64,000 nt of DNA from Carya illinoinensis (taxonomy: Eukaryota; Streptophyta; Magnoliopsida; Fagales; Juglandaceae), in contig NC_056755.1 of NCBI RefSeq assembly GCF_018687715.1, forward strand, positions 38,311,501 to 38,375,500, read 5' to 3'. A model generated the notes under the pieces. It worked only from the letters and a program-made list of their open reading frames with translations. It was not told where the DNA came from and did no database searches. The position numbers were made by a program, and so were the translations under genes. Positions 22,151-36,190 of the stretch are shown piece by piece. How positions within the stretch are numbered: position 1 is the stretch's first letter; each line of letters starts with the position of its first letter.

Positions 22151-24969
22151 TTTGCAGAAAAATTGTCGACATATATATATTGTTTTCTGCGTGCATGCTT
22201 GTCTTTCTAACCAAAATCTTGGTAAGAATTTTCACTTCAAATTTAATTTGGTGAATGGATATGCTATTATTCATCTCTATCTTTTTAAATTTGAAGATCA
22301 AGCAGCTTGTTGTAGATGGGAAAGATGGAAGGAGGGAGGAGCTGGTGAATTTGATCTTACTTATTAATAAGATCTGTTTATATATATTTGTTTAACCATC
22401 TTAACTTTTAATATGATTATTAGAAAATTATTTATTATTTATCTTTCAATTATATATCAGCAATCCTATTTTAAATCATGACAATTAAAAGATAAATATT
22501 ATTTTCTTTTTTAAATAATAGACACATTAAATATAATATCAACAAATATAATTCAAAATATAGAAAAAAAATGACATTTTTCAAATAGTCTACCTCCAAG
22601 TTCCTCCAAAACCATTTGGCGCACCCGATTCCTTACTACTTTTTACTGCAAATCTATTCTTTGTACCAAACAGGCGACATGACTGAGATTTTTCTTGTTT
22701 TTTTCCCTGGTTTATATTGATTCTACAATGATCTAAGCAACTGTGTTTGAAGACACGTGAGATAGAAAATGAAGTAGAACAGTACTTGATGCTTTTGATG
22801 AGGTAAATTTGGTAACAGTAGTTTCTTGGTTGTTTGAAAAAAGAAAATATTGTTTTAGGGAAATGGTAAGAGAAAGTCGTGGGTGGTTCATTAGCTTTTC
22901 AGATCGGGTGACTTCTGATCAATTAGGAGCTTGAAAAGATGGGGATGGGAGCGATTGTTTGTTGACTTGAAAGTAGATGTAAAAAGACCTAAAAGGCTGT
23001 CCCATTTTCTAAAGGTGAAATGGGTTTGACTTGACTTCTGAAAAAGACAAAAGCTCGTTCTCTAATGTAAGTGTATTTGTTCTCTCTCTAAATTCTTGGC
23101 TACAAAAATCATTTTTTGTTATTTTAAATAAATACTAATTCTCTTAAAACATTTAACATGTTACTCTTAAATTATTAAAGATCAAGATGATATAAGAACT
23201 CAATATTTTTCTTCTCTTTTTCCCCAAAACAATCTAATATATATCTATTGCTATAGATCATAAATTGGTAAAAATCCAAATTATAAATTATCTGTTGAAA
23301 TTAACTTACAGAATAATTGCTATTCTATTCGGTGTCACAAATGAGAAGGAAAATTTTTAATTCTATTTGAACAAGTAAAGATGCTTGCATAGATAATCAA
23401 CAACCCTAATTAAATATATTCCAAGAGCTTCACACATATCATGATGCCAGAAATTGAGAACAAGTTGTCTATTAATAGTATTATCTTTTAGGTTAGCTCA
23501 GACAAGAATGAGGTATTCTTGATGGAAAGGAAATTCAGTAATAAAAGACAAAGTGTTCTTCAAATAATTTAGCCATGATTGAAAAGAAACCACAATTTGG
23601 CAAGTATTCTAAATTGCTGGTATATACATATATATTATAAGGGATAAAGTATCTTTAGGTACATGCATTTTTGTTGTGCTGTTAACCACGTACCATTTAT
23701 TTATAGTTTCTATTTATATGGATTATGGGAAAAGGAGCAGATCAGTCTAGTTATTTTTGTAGTATTATGTCCTATTGTCGTACTTGAACCATTACAAAGG
23801 ATCTCAAGGCTAGCTCTCAATGATAATAATAATAATAAAGGGAACAAGAAAATAGGCGTTGTGTATATATATGTGTGTGTGTGAAGTCCTTTTCAAAGAA
23901 TGGATATTTGAACAATGGAAATGAAAGAGAAGACACGTACAAATAGAATGAGAAAATTTGGAAGTTAACTGCTGATCAGGATCTACACAGAGAATAGGAG
24001 CCTAAACCACCTTCATTTCTTGGGGACCATGTCTGTGCTTGATAGTTGTGTTACATTGCATACGAGAAAGAGATTGAAAGACAAAAGAGAAATGGCGTTA
24101 CAGATTAAAGAATGTCTGCTCACGGCAGTTCTGTTCTTTGGACTGTTTCCTCTCTATTGGGTAAGCAGTCTAGTTAATCCACACATTTTTGGGTTCGTGG
24201 GCCTCTCTTCCTCTGTGGCGCACGCATTCACATGCAGAGAACAATAAAAGGGAAACGGGTGCAAGTGCATTCGTCTGAGTTATCTTTTAACTTTGAATTT
24301 GGGCCTCTTGTTTCGGTGAGAATGTATAGAAATTCATAGGAGCCAATATGGTTCATCCTCCTTTGGAGCATATATAGGGTTGGGCAGCCCAAACCCCAGT
24401 TTGCCTGCCTGAGATTGAGTCAAATTATTGTTCGGTTGGATTAGTTTGGGCCATGAGTTGAGCTTTAATTTCAATTAAACGTGATCAAGGCTCAAACATT
24501 CCCCCTTTAAAAAACGAGATAATATGAACGTATTTTGATTCTTGGAAGTCTTGTCTCAACTATATAAGGATTTTGCAATAAGGCCCAAAAACATAAGAAT
24601 CTGGATGGCAAAAATGAGGACTACAATGACATTATGGCAATAGGCACTTAAAAGCTTATAGTAGTAGAGAGATAAACATATAAAATAAATTACATAATAT
24701 TTATAGTTATTCAAATAATTTTTTGGACAACAAATGCTCTATAAATGATGTAAGATTCATTTTATGTATCTATCTATTATTGACTCTAGACCATAAAATT
24801 CCGGCAGAACTCTAAAGAATCCAAATTTGAAATGTCTATTCTCTTGATTTCAATTTATATGCTCGTGTGTATGAAATAGAAACTAATATATGTGTATAAA
24901 AGATATCAAATGTTGTGGAAAATCTTAATTAATAAAAGATATCGAACACATATACGCATATTCATGAAA

Positions 24970-25145
24970 GGAAAAATCTAGTTATAAGCATAATTGTGTA
25001 CTAATATGTGCACCAATTGAATGTGATTGGTCAAAAAGTTGATTTGATTGAAAACAGTGCTAATTTAAATTTTAAATATGAAGAAATCAGTATTGGTACA
25101 CAGATTAGTACGTAACTTTACTTATATGTAGCAAAATTCTAAAAG
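24970..25145. mobile_element. MITE, family A, copy 2 (about 175 bp)
   Basis: The ends CTAGTTATAAGCATAATTGTGTACTAAT and the inverse of ATTAGTACGTAACTTTACTTATATGTAGCAAAATT pair as terminal repeats. The core GAATGTGATTGGTCAAAA and AATTTAAATTTTAAATATGAAG align with the copy at 15728-15905. Confidence 0.65.
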
Positions 25146-28100
25146 GAAAATGCATGGTAAAATCAATTAAAGGAAACTAATAAATGAGATTAGTTGGGAT
25201 GATCAATTATGATGCTTCCTCCCTCGTAGAGAAAGTAAAGGGCGAGGTTGTGAGTTATAATCTTGCATGTAGAAATATAAAAAGACTAATGCAATATTAC
25301 AATTTGGTACATTTTTGAGAAAAATAAATTCACAAGCTAGCGTAACTTAATGTAGTACATATGTTAAATTGTAAAATTATTTTTATTGTAAAGCAGATCT
25401 AATGTATTATATGAAATAATGTTAATTTGTAGATTTATTTTTATAATATGTTTGCATCTTTAGTACTAATTATCTTTCTTGAAACATAGATATTTTCTAC
25501 GTACCTTTTCTTATGTTTGTGTTAATAGAACAAGTTTTATGATGATCATTATGAACTGAAATTTAAAGGCGGTACTAGTCATGTAAAGGAGGCTGAAAAC
25601 AATTTCTACAATATCAATGAAGGAATTATGAAGAATATACCCAGAAGATCTTTATTTATAATGTTGTCTTTCACAAGATATATGTCTCAGGCACGCCTAA
25701 TCCTTTGTCACTGACATGACCTCCTCAGGTCATTTCATTTAGGAGAGAGAAGAATATCGGAGGTGCTTTCGAGAGGCATATATATTTTGATCAATTTCTT
25801 TTTGCATGTGTTTATGTACTATATATGTATTACTGAATTAATATTATCATCTTGAGGCATACGAGGTGCATGCATGCATATAGTTACAAAGATCAATATT
25901 TCTGTAAGGGATACAGAGAGATCATAGACACATGATAATGTATATCACTACAACATTATTAATGTTGCTTGTGAATTTTTTGGAAAGATGTACGTACGTA
26001 CATATCCCTCATCATGATGTACATACATATCTTTCTTCCACTTGAGACCCTCAAGTCAAGACTAAAACTTGAGAGAATATTGATCCAATTATCACTCTAC
26101 GTACGTACGGTCACGTAGGAATCTTATAATTACCTGCTAGTCTGAATTGTAGCTCAATCCCAAAATGAGATTCCTTTTTCCTGATTGAGGACTTGGGTGC
26201 AATTAAACGTTGGTGTCTGCATGGTTTTGGCTCGATATTAAACGTTGAGATCTTAATTATCACTCTACATACCTGCAATTAAACGTTGAGATCTTAATTC
26301 ATGTCTCACGTACACAACCCTAGCATTAATTTCCGTCAGAAATATTGATTGATCTTTTGCTAGATGTAGGCATATATTTATACCAAACCATATGCGTGGT
26401 GTGGTTGATTTATTGTTGTTGAGAAAATCTTTAGACCACTCAACTTGACGGATCGATCCCACCAAGCATCTCGATCCCATCAACTCAGAGTCATCAAGTT
26501 CAAGTTGGACGCCAAAATAACAAAAGAAATCCAATGATCCAAAATATCCAATAATAAAGGATCACGTGCTTGTTCTTTCTTGGACTTGGTTTCATTTTAA
26601 GCTAGAGAAGATTCCCTCAGAATCATTGAGATCCCAAGAATATGGAGTGCAAATGACACTAGAAAGTATAGTTGACGCTAGCTAGTTAGTACATTTGGAT
26701 TCTCTCTGTTTCTATACTTTATAAGCACCATTTTGAGACCTTTCCAGCCACGCATGCATCACGTTCGAGATCAGCCTATTGCGTTCAAAAGAGGAGATAA
26801 GTATAGGTACCTTTTAGTTACTGTCTCTCCAAGTGCCCTTCGGGAGAGGGCGAAACGAGAGCTAGCTATGGAATATTTTGCAGCGGATCTTAATTTGCTT
26901 AATTTACTCCTCAAGTACTACTGATATTATGCATGATGCACATGATCTACCTCACCAACGACCGGGGAAAGAGAACTTTAGAAGACTTTTGGAACGAAGG
27001 AAAAGTACTATACTACATGGTTTATTTGAAATGATAAGAACATGATCGATATATCGTTCTTATCATGGGGGGTTGAAGCCATTTATGTAAGAAACTGGTT
27101 GTCTTGATTAATGTTAATTAATCTATCTTGGAAGCAGCTGCGCGCATGCAAGGGCAATATGCGTAGTATTTTTAGCCGGCGCTTGATCACCAGCTTGGAG
27201 AACAAAATTATATAAATGGTTTTTGAGTATGTATAGCCGCTATAACACTCTCTACAGCTGCCCTAAAAATAGGCATTCGAGTGTGACGATGAATAGTGTG
27301 CATTTTCTAACGCTAATTAGTTTTAGATGGATTGAAAACTCATGGCTGCCCAAGTACGACGTTTTCCAGCATGTTGGTGAGGATTTTAGCTACAATATTG
27401 ATTTCATTATCTATATATCCTAGCTTAAGCTTTTGGAAAATCTTTATTCCTCCAAAAATGAAGAAAGGAAATCCCGAAATTATTAATCCATGAATAAAGC
27501 TAGTACTTTTCGTCGCTCAGATTTCTTGAAGGGATGATATTCGTCCAATGTGCCTAGCTATAGCAGGCCCTATCGATCTATCTATGATCCCTATATATTG
27601 TGAATCTTGCATACAAGCGCGAGCTAGCTAGCTAGCTCCCCAAAGACAGATCAAATTAAAATAAATAAATAAAATATTAATGAACAGTACTACCGAAGGA
27701 AAGCGTACGTAACGTCCGATCAATTGCATGATGTGTTCAATCGATCAGCGGGCATGCATGCAGTACGTAGCTAGGAATCCCATATGTACGGGATCGAGTA
27801 AGCTGGGATGGTCTAATTATTGAAGAAGACAACACATTGCAGATTCATGAAGTGGTGCATCATCCATCATGTGGTCCCTAGCTAGCCTTCATGCTTTTCT
27901 TTATTATATATATATATATTCATTCAAAAGAAAAGCCAAAGTCATCTAGTATTAAATATTAATTAGTAGTAGTTGTTGTACTGCTGCGTCCATCGATCTC
28001 AAACATGAGACCTTTCCCGCCTCATGACTCATGACTCTGATCATCATCAGCATCATCCGATCCAACGCTCTCTCACCGTCCATCATCCATTCCCTACCTG

Positions 28101-28664
28101 ATTATATATATATAATGCTTCTGACGATGACTCGACGTGTTCTTGTCACTCTCCCCTCGCGCCTGCGTGACTTGCCCTTTTCAACTACGTACGTAATATA
28201 TAGTGCACTCTGATTCCGATTCATTTTACCACCTTAATTCATAGTACCTCCTCGATCTAGCTAATTAATTAGTTACTAGCTTGGGAATTCTTCTAAAGTA
28301 AACAAACACTCATGGTTTATCAGGACCGTAGCATGCATTAAGTTTCCAAATTAAAAGACTTGGTAATTAAAGCATGTGACTTAAAGGATCAATTGCATGC
28401 ATGTTTTGGTAGATATTTCCAATATTATAACAAAATTCAATATTCTTAATATGAAATTAATGCAGTGATAATTGCGCGTACAGTTCTTTGAACAGTCCTA
28501 CTACTTGTGGTTGTGGGCTCCTTTTCCTGCATCTCTTTTCACAATTATAGGAATATATATAAGGCAAAAAACATAGAATTGTCAACATATGATAACATTC
28601 CGGAACTTTAAATGCAATCATTGGAATATCAAAATCTAAACCAAAGCCACCTTAGCTGTTAGAC

Positions 28665-28695
<31 letters not shown>

Positions 28696-30648
28696 CACTT
28701 TTATATATCTTGAAGCTAGCAGGCAGAGGCAAATGGTCCTGAAAGAAACCGTAGAAGAAAATGATATACGGTCGATAATGAGCAATTATCAGATACAGTT
28801 ACCACAATAAATTTGATGGACCACGAACCATTAATGCAGTAAATCTAATAAATGATATTAAAGGGATTGGTCCAGGGTAAAACCAATTAGCATGTGAAGC
28901 AGCATGTGTACGTACAATACTGTGGGGAAAGCTGCGCCGGGGTGGCGACATGTAATGCCGCCTTTGCGTATCACATGCTTTCTGGACCATACTACGCTGT
29001 CTTTGTAAGTAGCCCTCCCAAAGTCACCAAGTGGTTGAGACGTCATGTTGATGATCATCGATCTGCCTTTTCGATCGATCAATCATGTACAGCTACAGAT
29101 CGATGTCGAAATATTGCAAGAGTATCGATCCCAAAACTCAAAAAGAAAATCATGTCACAACATTAACATAAATATTCTAGCTATAGAGTGAGCTTGTTGA
29201 TTACTTCTTAACTATTATTTTTTATTTTTTATTTTTAAAAAAACGAGTGGTATTAACAAATATTAACAGGAGAAAATGGCAGAGACATTCAGCCCCCATT
29301 GATCTTATTTGCTGGGTGTTTTTTTTTTTTTTTTTGAGAATTATTTCAACTTTTGATGATTAAAGGAACGTTAGTGGGAGAATGAGAAACATGCACCAAC
29401 CCAATAGAGAGCGCATTGTTCTCCAATGAAACTTTTCTTTTTAAGAGAAAGATATAAAGGAAAGGGAAGGATCGAGCACTAGTAATTAAAATTTCAGTTT
29501 TAATAATTTAAAAAGCAGATTATAGTAATTAAAAAAATGCCAAGTAATTATTTTTTTGATAAAAAAAAAGGAGAAGATAGAAAAAAAGAGAGAGATCAGG
29601 AAATTAGAGTCGGCAGCAAAAGGAATTAAGGGGCCGTTCAAGTGGAATGATGGGATCTTGAATGGGCCAGGCAATTATTAGTAGGGCACCATTGCTGGTC
29701 CTAAGTGCGATTTTTCGAAGTTGAAGTTTCTTGATGGTGATAGTCTACCTTCCCGTTTATTGTCTGTATATATTATGAGTCCAAACATTCCATTCGTTTC
29801 TATTGCTCATCAAACTCCATTCGGTCGGAATAAATCCTACCAAAATAAAAATTAAACATTAAAAAAAATTAAGGGAAAAACTGGCCTCTATATATCTAGT
29901 ACGTACCCTCAAACTATATATTAACTAACGTCTAATCTTCCATATTATATATGGTAATTATATTTCTATAAGGTTCATTTGCAAGCAAAAATGTAAAATA
30001 TTTCTAAATATTACTTATTTTCACTACCACAATTTTCATATGGTATACAGTGCTTCGATATATAGATATAATTTTAAATAAACATAGATATATAGATATT
30101 TATTAAACAATATTCGATTTGGTAAATTAATTGTAATTGGCTGGATCTATTGCTTTCCTAAGAGATGATGATGATCGGTAGTACCATTAATTAATCATAT
30201 ACCAAATGCCCTTAATTCTCCTTTTCTTAATTATTAATTCGAGCTAGCTAGCTAGCTCTTTGTGCAAACAGCCTGTACATTAAATTGCTGATCATTCATC
30301 TAGCTTTTCTCTAGTTGGTGTGTGTGTGTCATGTGTATATAATATAATGAATAGATCGAGCTTTGATATTCTTCATTGGCAAAGTCTTTCATCATAAATA
30401 CATGAGACCCCATCAAGTGTTGATAGGGATGAAATTGTGGTTGGAAAGCGTATGCGTGTTTGAATTCCAAAAAAACAAATTAAAAATGTGGTCCGAGACT
30501 CCGATCGAGTTATTGATGCTGATATATATATATGAATAATATATATATTCGTACAAATGAATAGAAAAGGTAGCCTAGAGATATAATACAATAAGAATAA
30601 AGATTATATTGATCATGTATATCATGTTGAAAAGCTAGTCTACAATAA

Positions 30649-30778
<130 letters not shown>

Positions 30779-30964
30779 ACTTCATCTAGCTAATTCATGA
30801 ATGGGACCTTTTACAAGGCATCTAAAGGCACTTTCTCTAATCATGATGTCTTTTTATAATTTACTTAATTTTGAATGCCTTTGCTTTTGGTTTTCCACAG
30901 GATAAGACATGTAATGGGTCTCTATAACGCTCATAATAATGGTCAAACCAGGCTAGCTATAGAC

Positions 30965-31195
30965 TGAATGCGAATTTATTTTTTGTTATCTCACTTCATC
31001 TCATTTTATTATTAAAAATTTTATAAATTCTCACACAAAATATAATACATAATTTAATTTTTTTAAAATATCAAACCAATAATAATATTTAAAATTAATA
31101 TTCTAACAATATTTTATTTAATTTTTAACTTTTATTTCAACTCATCTAATCTCAACTCACTTTCAACTCACTATACTAAGTTTTTGAATGGCTTG
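30965..31195. repeat. AT-rich interspersed repeat, unbroken copy
   Basis: CACTTCATCTCATTTTATTATT, CTCACACAAAATATAATACATAATTTAATTTTTT, AATATTCTAACAATATTTTATTTAATTT and AACTCATCTAATCTCAACTCAC occur in order. This copy served as the reference for recognising the repeat broken by the MULE. Confidence 0.55.
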
Positions 31196-32035
31196 ATAAG
31201 ATATATGTAATGGTCCCTAGTTAGCTATTCCCGGCCTAGCTAGCAGCTTGTATGTATATCTGCGACTCTACTCCTGAGAGTTAACATAATTAAGGATGAT
31301 CAATCATAATACCTCGGAGAGATATATAGAGACAATAATACAAAGTCAAACTCATGGAAACATCATTATTAATGTTGAAATGTAGAGTGATCACAAATTT
31401 AATTGAAATATATATATACACACACGTACATATATAGCTCCAAAAGGGCAAAAAAAAAAAAAAAAAAAAAAAAAATTACAAACTCCAAAGAAATAGTAGT
31501 ACTATAGTGGATACTACTACATGCACGTACGATCACCAGTACTGCTACCATGCAGCCACGGCCAGTAAAAACACACACACACATATATATAGATGCAAGG
31601 GTAAAATATCCCAAATTACTCTTTTGGTTCTTAATTTAACCTCTGTAAATTTTTAATGTTTCTAATTACATCCCCCAGTAGTGATATTAAACAGTTGGCA
31701 CAAGAAATTAAATTAAAATTTCCCTCAGCACTTCAATTCTCCAAACTTTTTACCTTATATGTTTACCTAGCTAGGTCGAGTGCACGCAATTTGAATGTTT
31801 TTATATATCCTGATCAATCCTAGTACTTTTTCTGTTCTTTCCCTGCATGCTTTGCTCTAAACAAATGGGGCACCATAATTTCATGGCACAATCATCTTGT
31901 TCAACCATGGAAGAAGATTATACACGGTTGATTGCATCGATCTCTAGTCTTTTTTTATCAGCTCATAATTGTCGTGCATGGTAGTATATATAGTGCACCA
32001 GCAAATGAAAGCCATGTAATTTGAAGTGTGTTGCC

Positions 32036-34354
32036 TCAGCTTTCCAGCTGTGCTCTAAAGTCTATATCTTCTGCAATCTTCCTGGCATCGGCAGACGTGC
32101 CTTGCAGGCCACGTTTGGTGAATCCCACGGCGTACAGCCCGCATCCGCCTTTCCATCCTTTCGGGAATGGTTCCCGAGGCAACCCATCTTTCTCGGAGAA
32201 CATGTCGCTCTCCTGATGACAACAAAATTTCAACTTCTTACTATTTCCTTTACTCTCGTGAATGAACACATGCTTGAGATTGTATATACATAAATTTAGC
32301 ACATGCTCCTACCTTTAACCAAGATGGGACATTACTTTTGTATCCCGTGGCCAAAATGATAGCATCGAACTTTTCTACTTTCCCATCAACGAACTCCACA
32401 GCATGGTGCCTTAAACGCTTTATTGCTTTGTATACCTATATCCACGATGTGGGGGTGAAAGTTAGCTAGGCTTCTAGTTATCAAGGTGACATGTTTGATC
32501 ATGTTACAAAACAACGTGTTTCATATATAGTTGTAAAAAATGTCTGATTATTTAAGGACTAAGAGTTATACATACATATATATAGACACACACACACACA
32601 CTCAGTGAACCTTGATGTTCCCTGTCTTGATCTTGGCGAGTGTTCCAACATCTAACACGGGCGTCTTGCCAAACTTGTTCTTGAGCTCAAGAGGACCAAG
32701 CTTTGGGCGATTTAGACCAAATTGAGCGGTGTCCCCAAGCATCATGAGTGACATCAGGAGTAAGAATTGATCCACGAGGCGCATGGGGAGCCACTTGAGC
32801 AGCCACATGGACAATCCAAAAGTTGATCTTCCCAGCATCTCCTGGGGCAAGACATGCACCTGCAACATAATTTTAGGAAAAAGATCATGTGGTTAAAATA
32901 ATAGAAATTAAAGGGCTAAAGATGTTGCATGGGACCTCTGATGAGTCCCGAAAGCTCGTGTTCATTTGTGCCTCTTCTAGGATATGACTTCCATGTCATT
33001 TTTAAAATCTGCAACACTAATTCTAACTTCGGAGTGTTTCTTTTTTTTTTTTTTTTGGTAACAATTTTATACAAAAAAGGTACAATATTAGGATATATGC
33101 CGTAAGATTTTGTTCTGCTGGCCATTGTTGCGCATGCCAACAAGTAGCAAGAAAGTTAGAAAAGGATGACATCTTCTCCTGATGAAAAGTTCTTTATGGA
33201 CAGACTCTCGATTATATTTCTTTTTATTTTTTTCGCATGGCTTTTTCTGTTTACAGACTTCCGTTTTCTTTTGAGTAAAACCCTCGCCAAATAGAAAAAT
33301 AACAGTCCAGATTAAGTCAACACCACAACTGTAAAAAATAGTCGAGCACAAAGAAAAACAGAAAATAATTATTAACTGCCATAAATCAATATTAAAGTAT
33401 GATCATTTCCGCCCATACTTATAAAGCAAGGAGAAGAACCGCTTCGGGAAATGTTTGGATAAACTTCACAAAGCTATATATTGCTGTTTTAACAGAGGTT
33501 TGAAATGTAATATTTCTTGTGTCGGAAGACTTCAAAATTCTTAATTTAATGGTTTCATTTCAGCTAATTTTGATGCTGTGAAGCAAGAACAACTTGCTCA
33601 TAAACTCAGCTGCCAGTTTATCAAATATAATAGTCTGAGTTTAGTTTGATAAGAATTTAAATGTGCTCACCGAATCTCTAACCACTAGGGAAGGGCGAGC
33701 ATTATAGTTGCAAAGATCCAAGCAGACCTCCATGCCTGAGTTACCGCATCCAACCACCAAAACACTCTTTCCACTAAACAAATCCCCGCTCTTGTACGCA
33801 CTTGTGTGGACCATAGTTCCACAAAATTCATTCATTCCCTCAATTTGCGGCACAACATTCTCTGCATTCTCTCCAGTTGCAACTATCAGCCATTTGCTCG
33901 CGTACTCTGCTTCTTCATTTTCCAAGCTCTTTGTCTGAACCCTCCAGAACGCTCGAACCTGATCAAACTTTGCACTCACTACTGTTTCGTTGAATACAGG
34001 TTTTATCTCAAAACGGTCAGCGTAGGCCTTTAAATATGCCACAAACTGTTGTTTAGTTGGGTAGGTAGGGAAATTCTTGGGGAATGGCATGAAGGGGAGC
34101 TCACAGAATTTCTTTGGAAGGTGAAGACGGAGTCGGTCATAGGTTTTTTGCTGCCATAAGGAAGCTAGGCACCCAGCTTTTTCGAGGATTAAGCTTGGAA
34201 TACCTCTTTGTTTGAGACAAGCTGCTGCAGCTAAACCTGAAGGGCCAGCCCCAACTATGACAGGCCCTGGCACCCACTTACACCTTGGTTGCGCCGTATT
34301 TTGGTCGAGATGGTCATGGATTCGCTTGCCTTCCAATTCTTTCAAGTAGTCCAT
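32036..34354 (-). CDS. YUCCA flavin monooxygenase (auxin biosynthesis, YUC2/YUC6-like)
   Basis: YUCCAs convert indole-3-pyruvate to the auxin indole-3-acetic acid using FAD, NADPH and O2. Four exons, read 34354-33671, 32859-32611, 32435-32313 and 32212-32036, join in phase 0 with GT-AG borders (introns 811, 175 and 100 bp). The product is 410 residues, the usual length. The FAD site GAGPSG is at 35-40, [12 protein letters not shown] near 97-108, ATGENAE at 159-165, the NADPH site GCGNSG at 202-207 and [13 protein letters not shown] at 339-351. The exon 2 start [10 protein letters not shown] and the C-terminal [11 protein letters not shown] are typical. Similarity from memory is to the YUC2/YUC6 group; the exact paralogue is not assigned. 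The ATG at 34354 fits the family N-terminus ([15 protein letters not shown]). No break is seen. Confidence 0.94.
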
Positions 34355-34815
34355 AACACCAGAAAAGCCAAAGGAAAAGAGTTGCAATAAGATTTAAACT
34401 GATCACTTGACTTCAGAGTGCCATGGGTCGACGTCCATGCAAAAGAAGAAAATGGAGGATGATATCGATATGTGATTATGCTAGAGACTCAACTTATAGT
34501 TATGGAATAGAGCTCGGGAACTCTGGCGCTCTCTTTGAGTGAGTATTAGGCTGAGATTTTTGACAGAACTTATAGGGAAGTCCTGGATTTCTGGAAATAC
34601 GTACGGATCATCAGGAGGGTTCCAGAGACTTTCAGGAAATGTGAGCTTGATCTTTTGGTTTTGTTTAGTGGAGCAGAAAATGGAGAGCCAGATCAGCTGA
34701 GGAGCATGAAGGGGAAGAGCTTTAATTTGCTTAAGAGAGCTAGATCGAGAGAACAAGAGAGGTGATTTCACTGTGGCAGCAGTATAGTAGACTTGGGGGT
34801 ATATATATATCGGTG
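34355..34815 (-). promoter_or_regulatory. Leader and putative core promoter of the YUCCA gene
   Basis: A TATATATATAT run at about 34800-34810 could serve as a TATA box on the minus strand, putting transcription start near 34770 and giving a leader of about 400 bp. A 96-codon frame (34771-34481) in the leader lacks an ATG at its listed start and has no domain. Several short upstream ATGs are present. Confidence 0.4.
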
Positions 34816-34984
34816 GCTCATGGTTCGGTTAGATTTTCTTTTTTGTTAGTATTCTGTGCAGAAAAGGACAAAGAAGGGAGAGGTGGACCAAAGATTAGGG
34901 TCGTTTACGTGTAACTTTACTTAGGGCATCTACGGAATGGGCTACTAGACGAGTCTACAAAGACTTTGGTGCTGTATGTTTTGT

Positions 34985-35170
34985 TTGGAAGATAACGATG
35001 ATTTTAGATTAAAATTAGAAGATGAATATAATATTATTTTTTAATATTATTATTATTTTTGTATATAAAAAATTAAATTATTTATTATATTTTATGTAAA
35101 AATATGAAATAATTATAATAATAAAATGAAATATTTTCACTATCTAAATAGAATCATCTCACCTTAGCTA
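34985..35170. repeat. AT-rich interspersed repeat copy, inverted
   Basis: TTTATTATATTTTATGTAAAAATATGAAATAATTATAAT and AATATTTTCACTATCTAAATA are the reverse complement of the family consensus seen at 30965-31195. The left boundary GTTTGGAAG resembles other copies. Confidence 0.5.
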
Positions 35171-35238
35171 GTCGCACCAAATACCAAGGAGTAATTACAG
35201 CCGGGTTGGATCTTTACATCCTCTTTTATATCTATCTT

Positions 35239-35843
35239 TAGGGTTGTACACCAAACCGATAAACCGGTTTAAACCGACGGAGACCGACCGCCGGAGGCCA
35301 GAACCGGTGAAGAACCGGTCGGCATTCGAGTTAAAAATATAGGAACCGACGTCAGCTGGTTCGGTTCGCGGTTTGACCCCAGGGAAAACTGCTGAACCGG
35401 CCGACGTCAGCGGTAACTTTTTTTTTTTGTTTTCTACCTGTAAAGAAACGGTGCCGTTTCACTCATTAAAGTGAAACGACGTCGTTTAATACCCTTGAAT
35501 GGGAAAAAAATTTAAAGGAACGGCGCCGTTTGGCTTAACGGAGTCATTCCAAAATAGCATTAAACCAACTTGCCCCCTTCCTTCTTCGTCGAGCCCTAGG
35601 GTTTCGTCTACCAGAGCTTCGTCACACTCCCATGGCAGAGTCGCAGACGCTGCTCCTCCATCCCAGATGACGCCGACGGCGAACCAAAGACCACGCCAAC
35701 ACTAGTCGAGACCGATGGAATCGGTTCTCTCTCCTCTAGTCGATCGGTTTCAGCTGGTTGTAAGCACCATTTTCCCATGTCGGTGGGGATTCAATTTGAC
35801 GCCGAAACCGACGCCGACGCCGACGCATCAGTTTACACCCCTA
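35239..35843. mobile_element. hAT-type MITE/non-autonomous element (605 bp)
   Basis: It is flanked by a perfect 8-bp direct repeat, TCTATCTT (35231-35238 and 35844-35851), the size expected for hAT. The ends are inverted: TAGGGTTGTACAC at the left against TAGGGGTGTAAAC read from the right. The interior is GC-richer than its surroundings, rich in AACCGG and CCGACG words, with palindromes such as AACGGCGCCGTT and GAAACGACGTCGTTT. It has no transposase frame. Confidence 0.85.
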
Positions 35844-35851
35844 TCTATCTT

Positions 35852-36190
35852 ATCTCATATTAATTATATCTAAATAGTATTTAAATATAAACAAATTTTA
35901 ATGTCAAATCTTCAATTTTTTCATTTAATTATTATCTAATTATTATAACTTTTTAAAAATTTCAAAAAAATACAAAAAATAATTCAATCTTTTCGAATTC
36001 CAAAATGAAAAATATATTATAATAATATTTTAACTTTATAAGAAATAAATAATTAAACATTGGAATAATCTGAATATTTTTATTCAACGCTTCTGATCTT
36101 ATTTTTCAAAACTTCATAAAACATCATAACTCAAATCATTTCATATTATTCACATATTTTTTTATCTCATTTTAACATCCAAACGAGAAA
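35852..36190. repeat. AT-rich interspersed repeat copy
   Basis: ATCTAAATAGTATTTAAATA, TAATTATTATCTAATTATTATAAC and TTTTTATTCAACGCTTC, ending CATTTTAACATCCAAACGAG, fit the family. Confidence 0.45.

Noticed and set aside
24020..24247. Small frame with a hydrophobic segment and a donor-like GTAAGC
   Set aside because: No homology recognised and no supporting second exon; kept only as a note in the intergenic entry.
26265..26534. Minus-strand 89-codon frame as a gene
   Set aside because: It starts at TTG, has no recognisable domain and overlaps a local direct repeat (AATTAAACGTTGAGATCTTAATT).
34481..34771. 96-codon minus-strand frame upstream of YUCCA
   Set aside because: It begins with GTG, sits in the inferred leader and has no domain.
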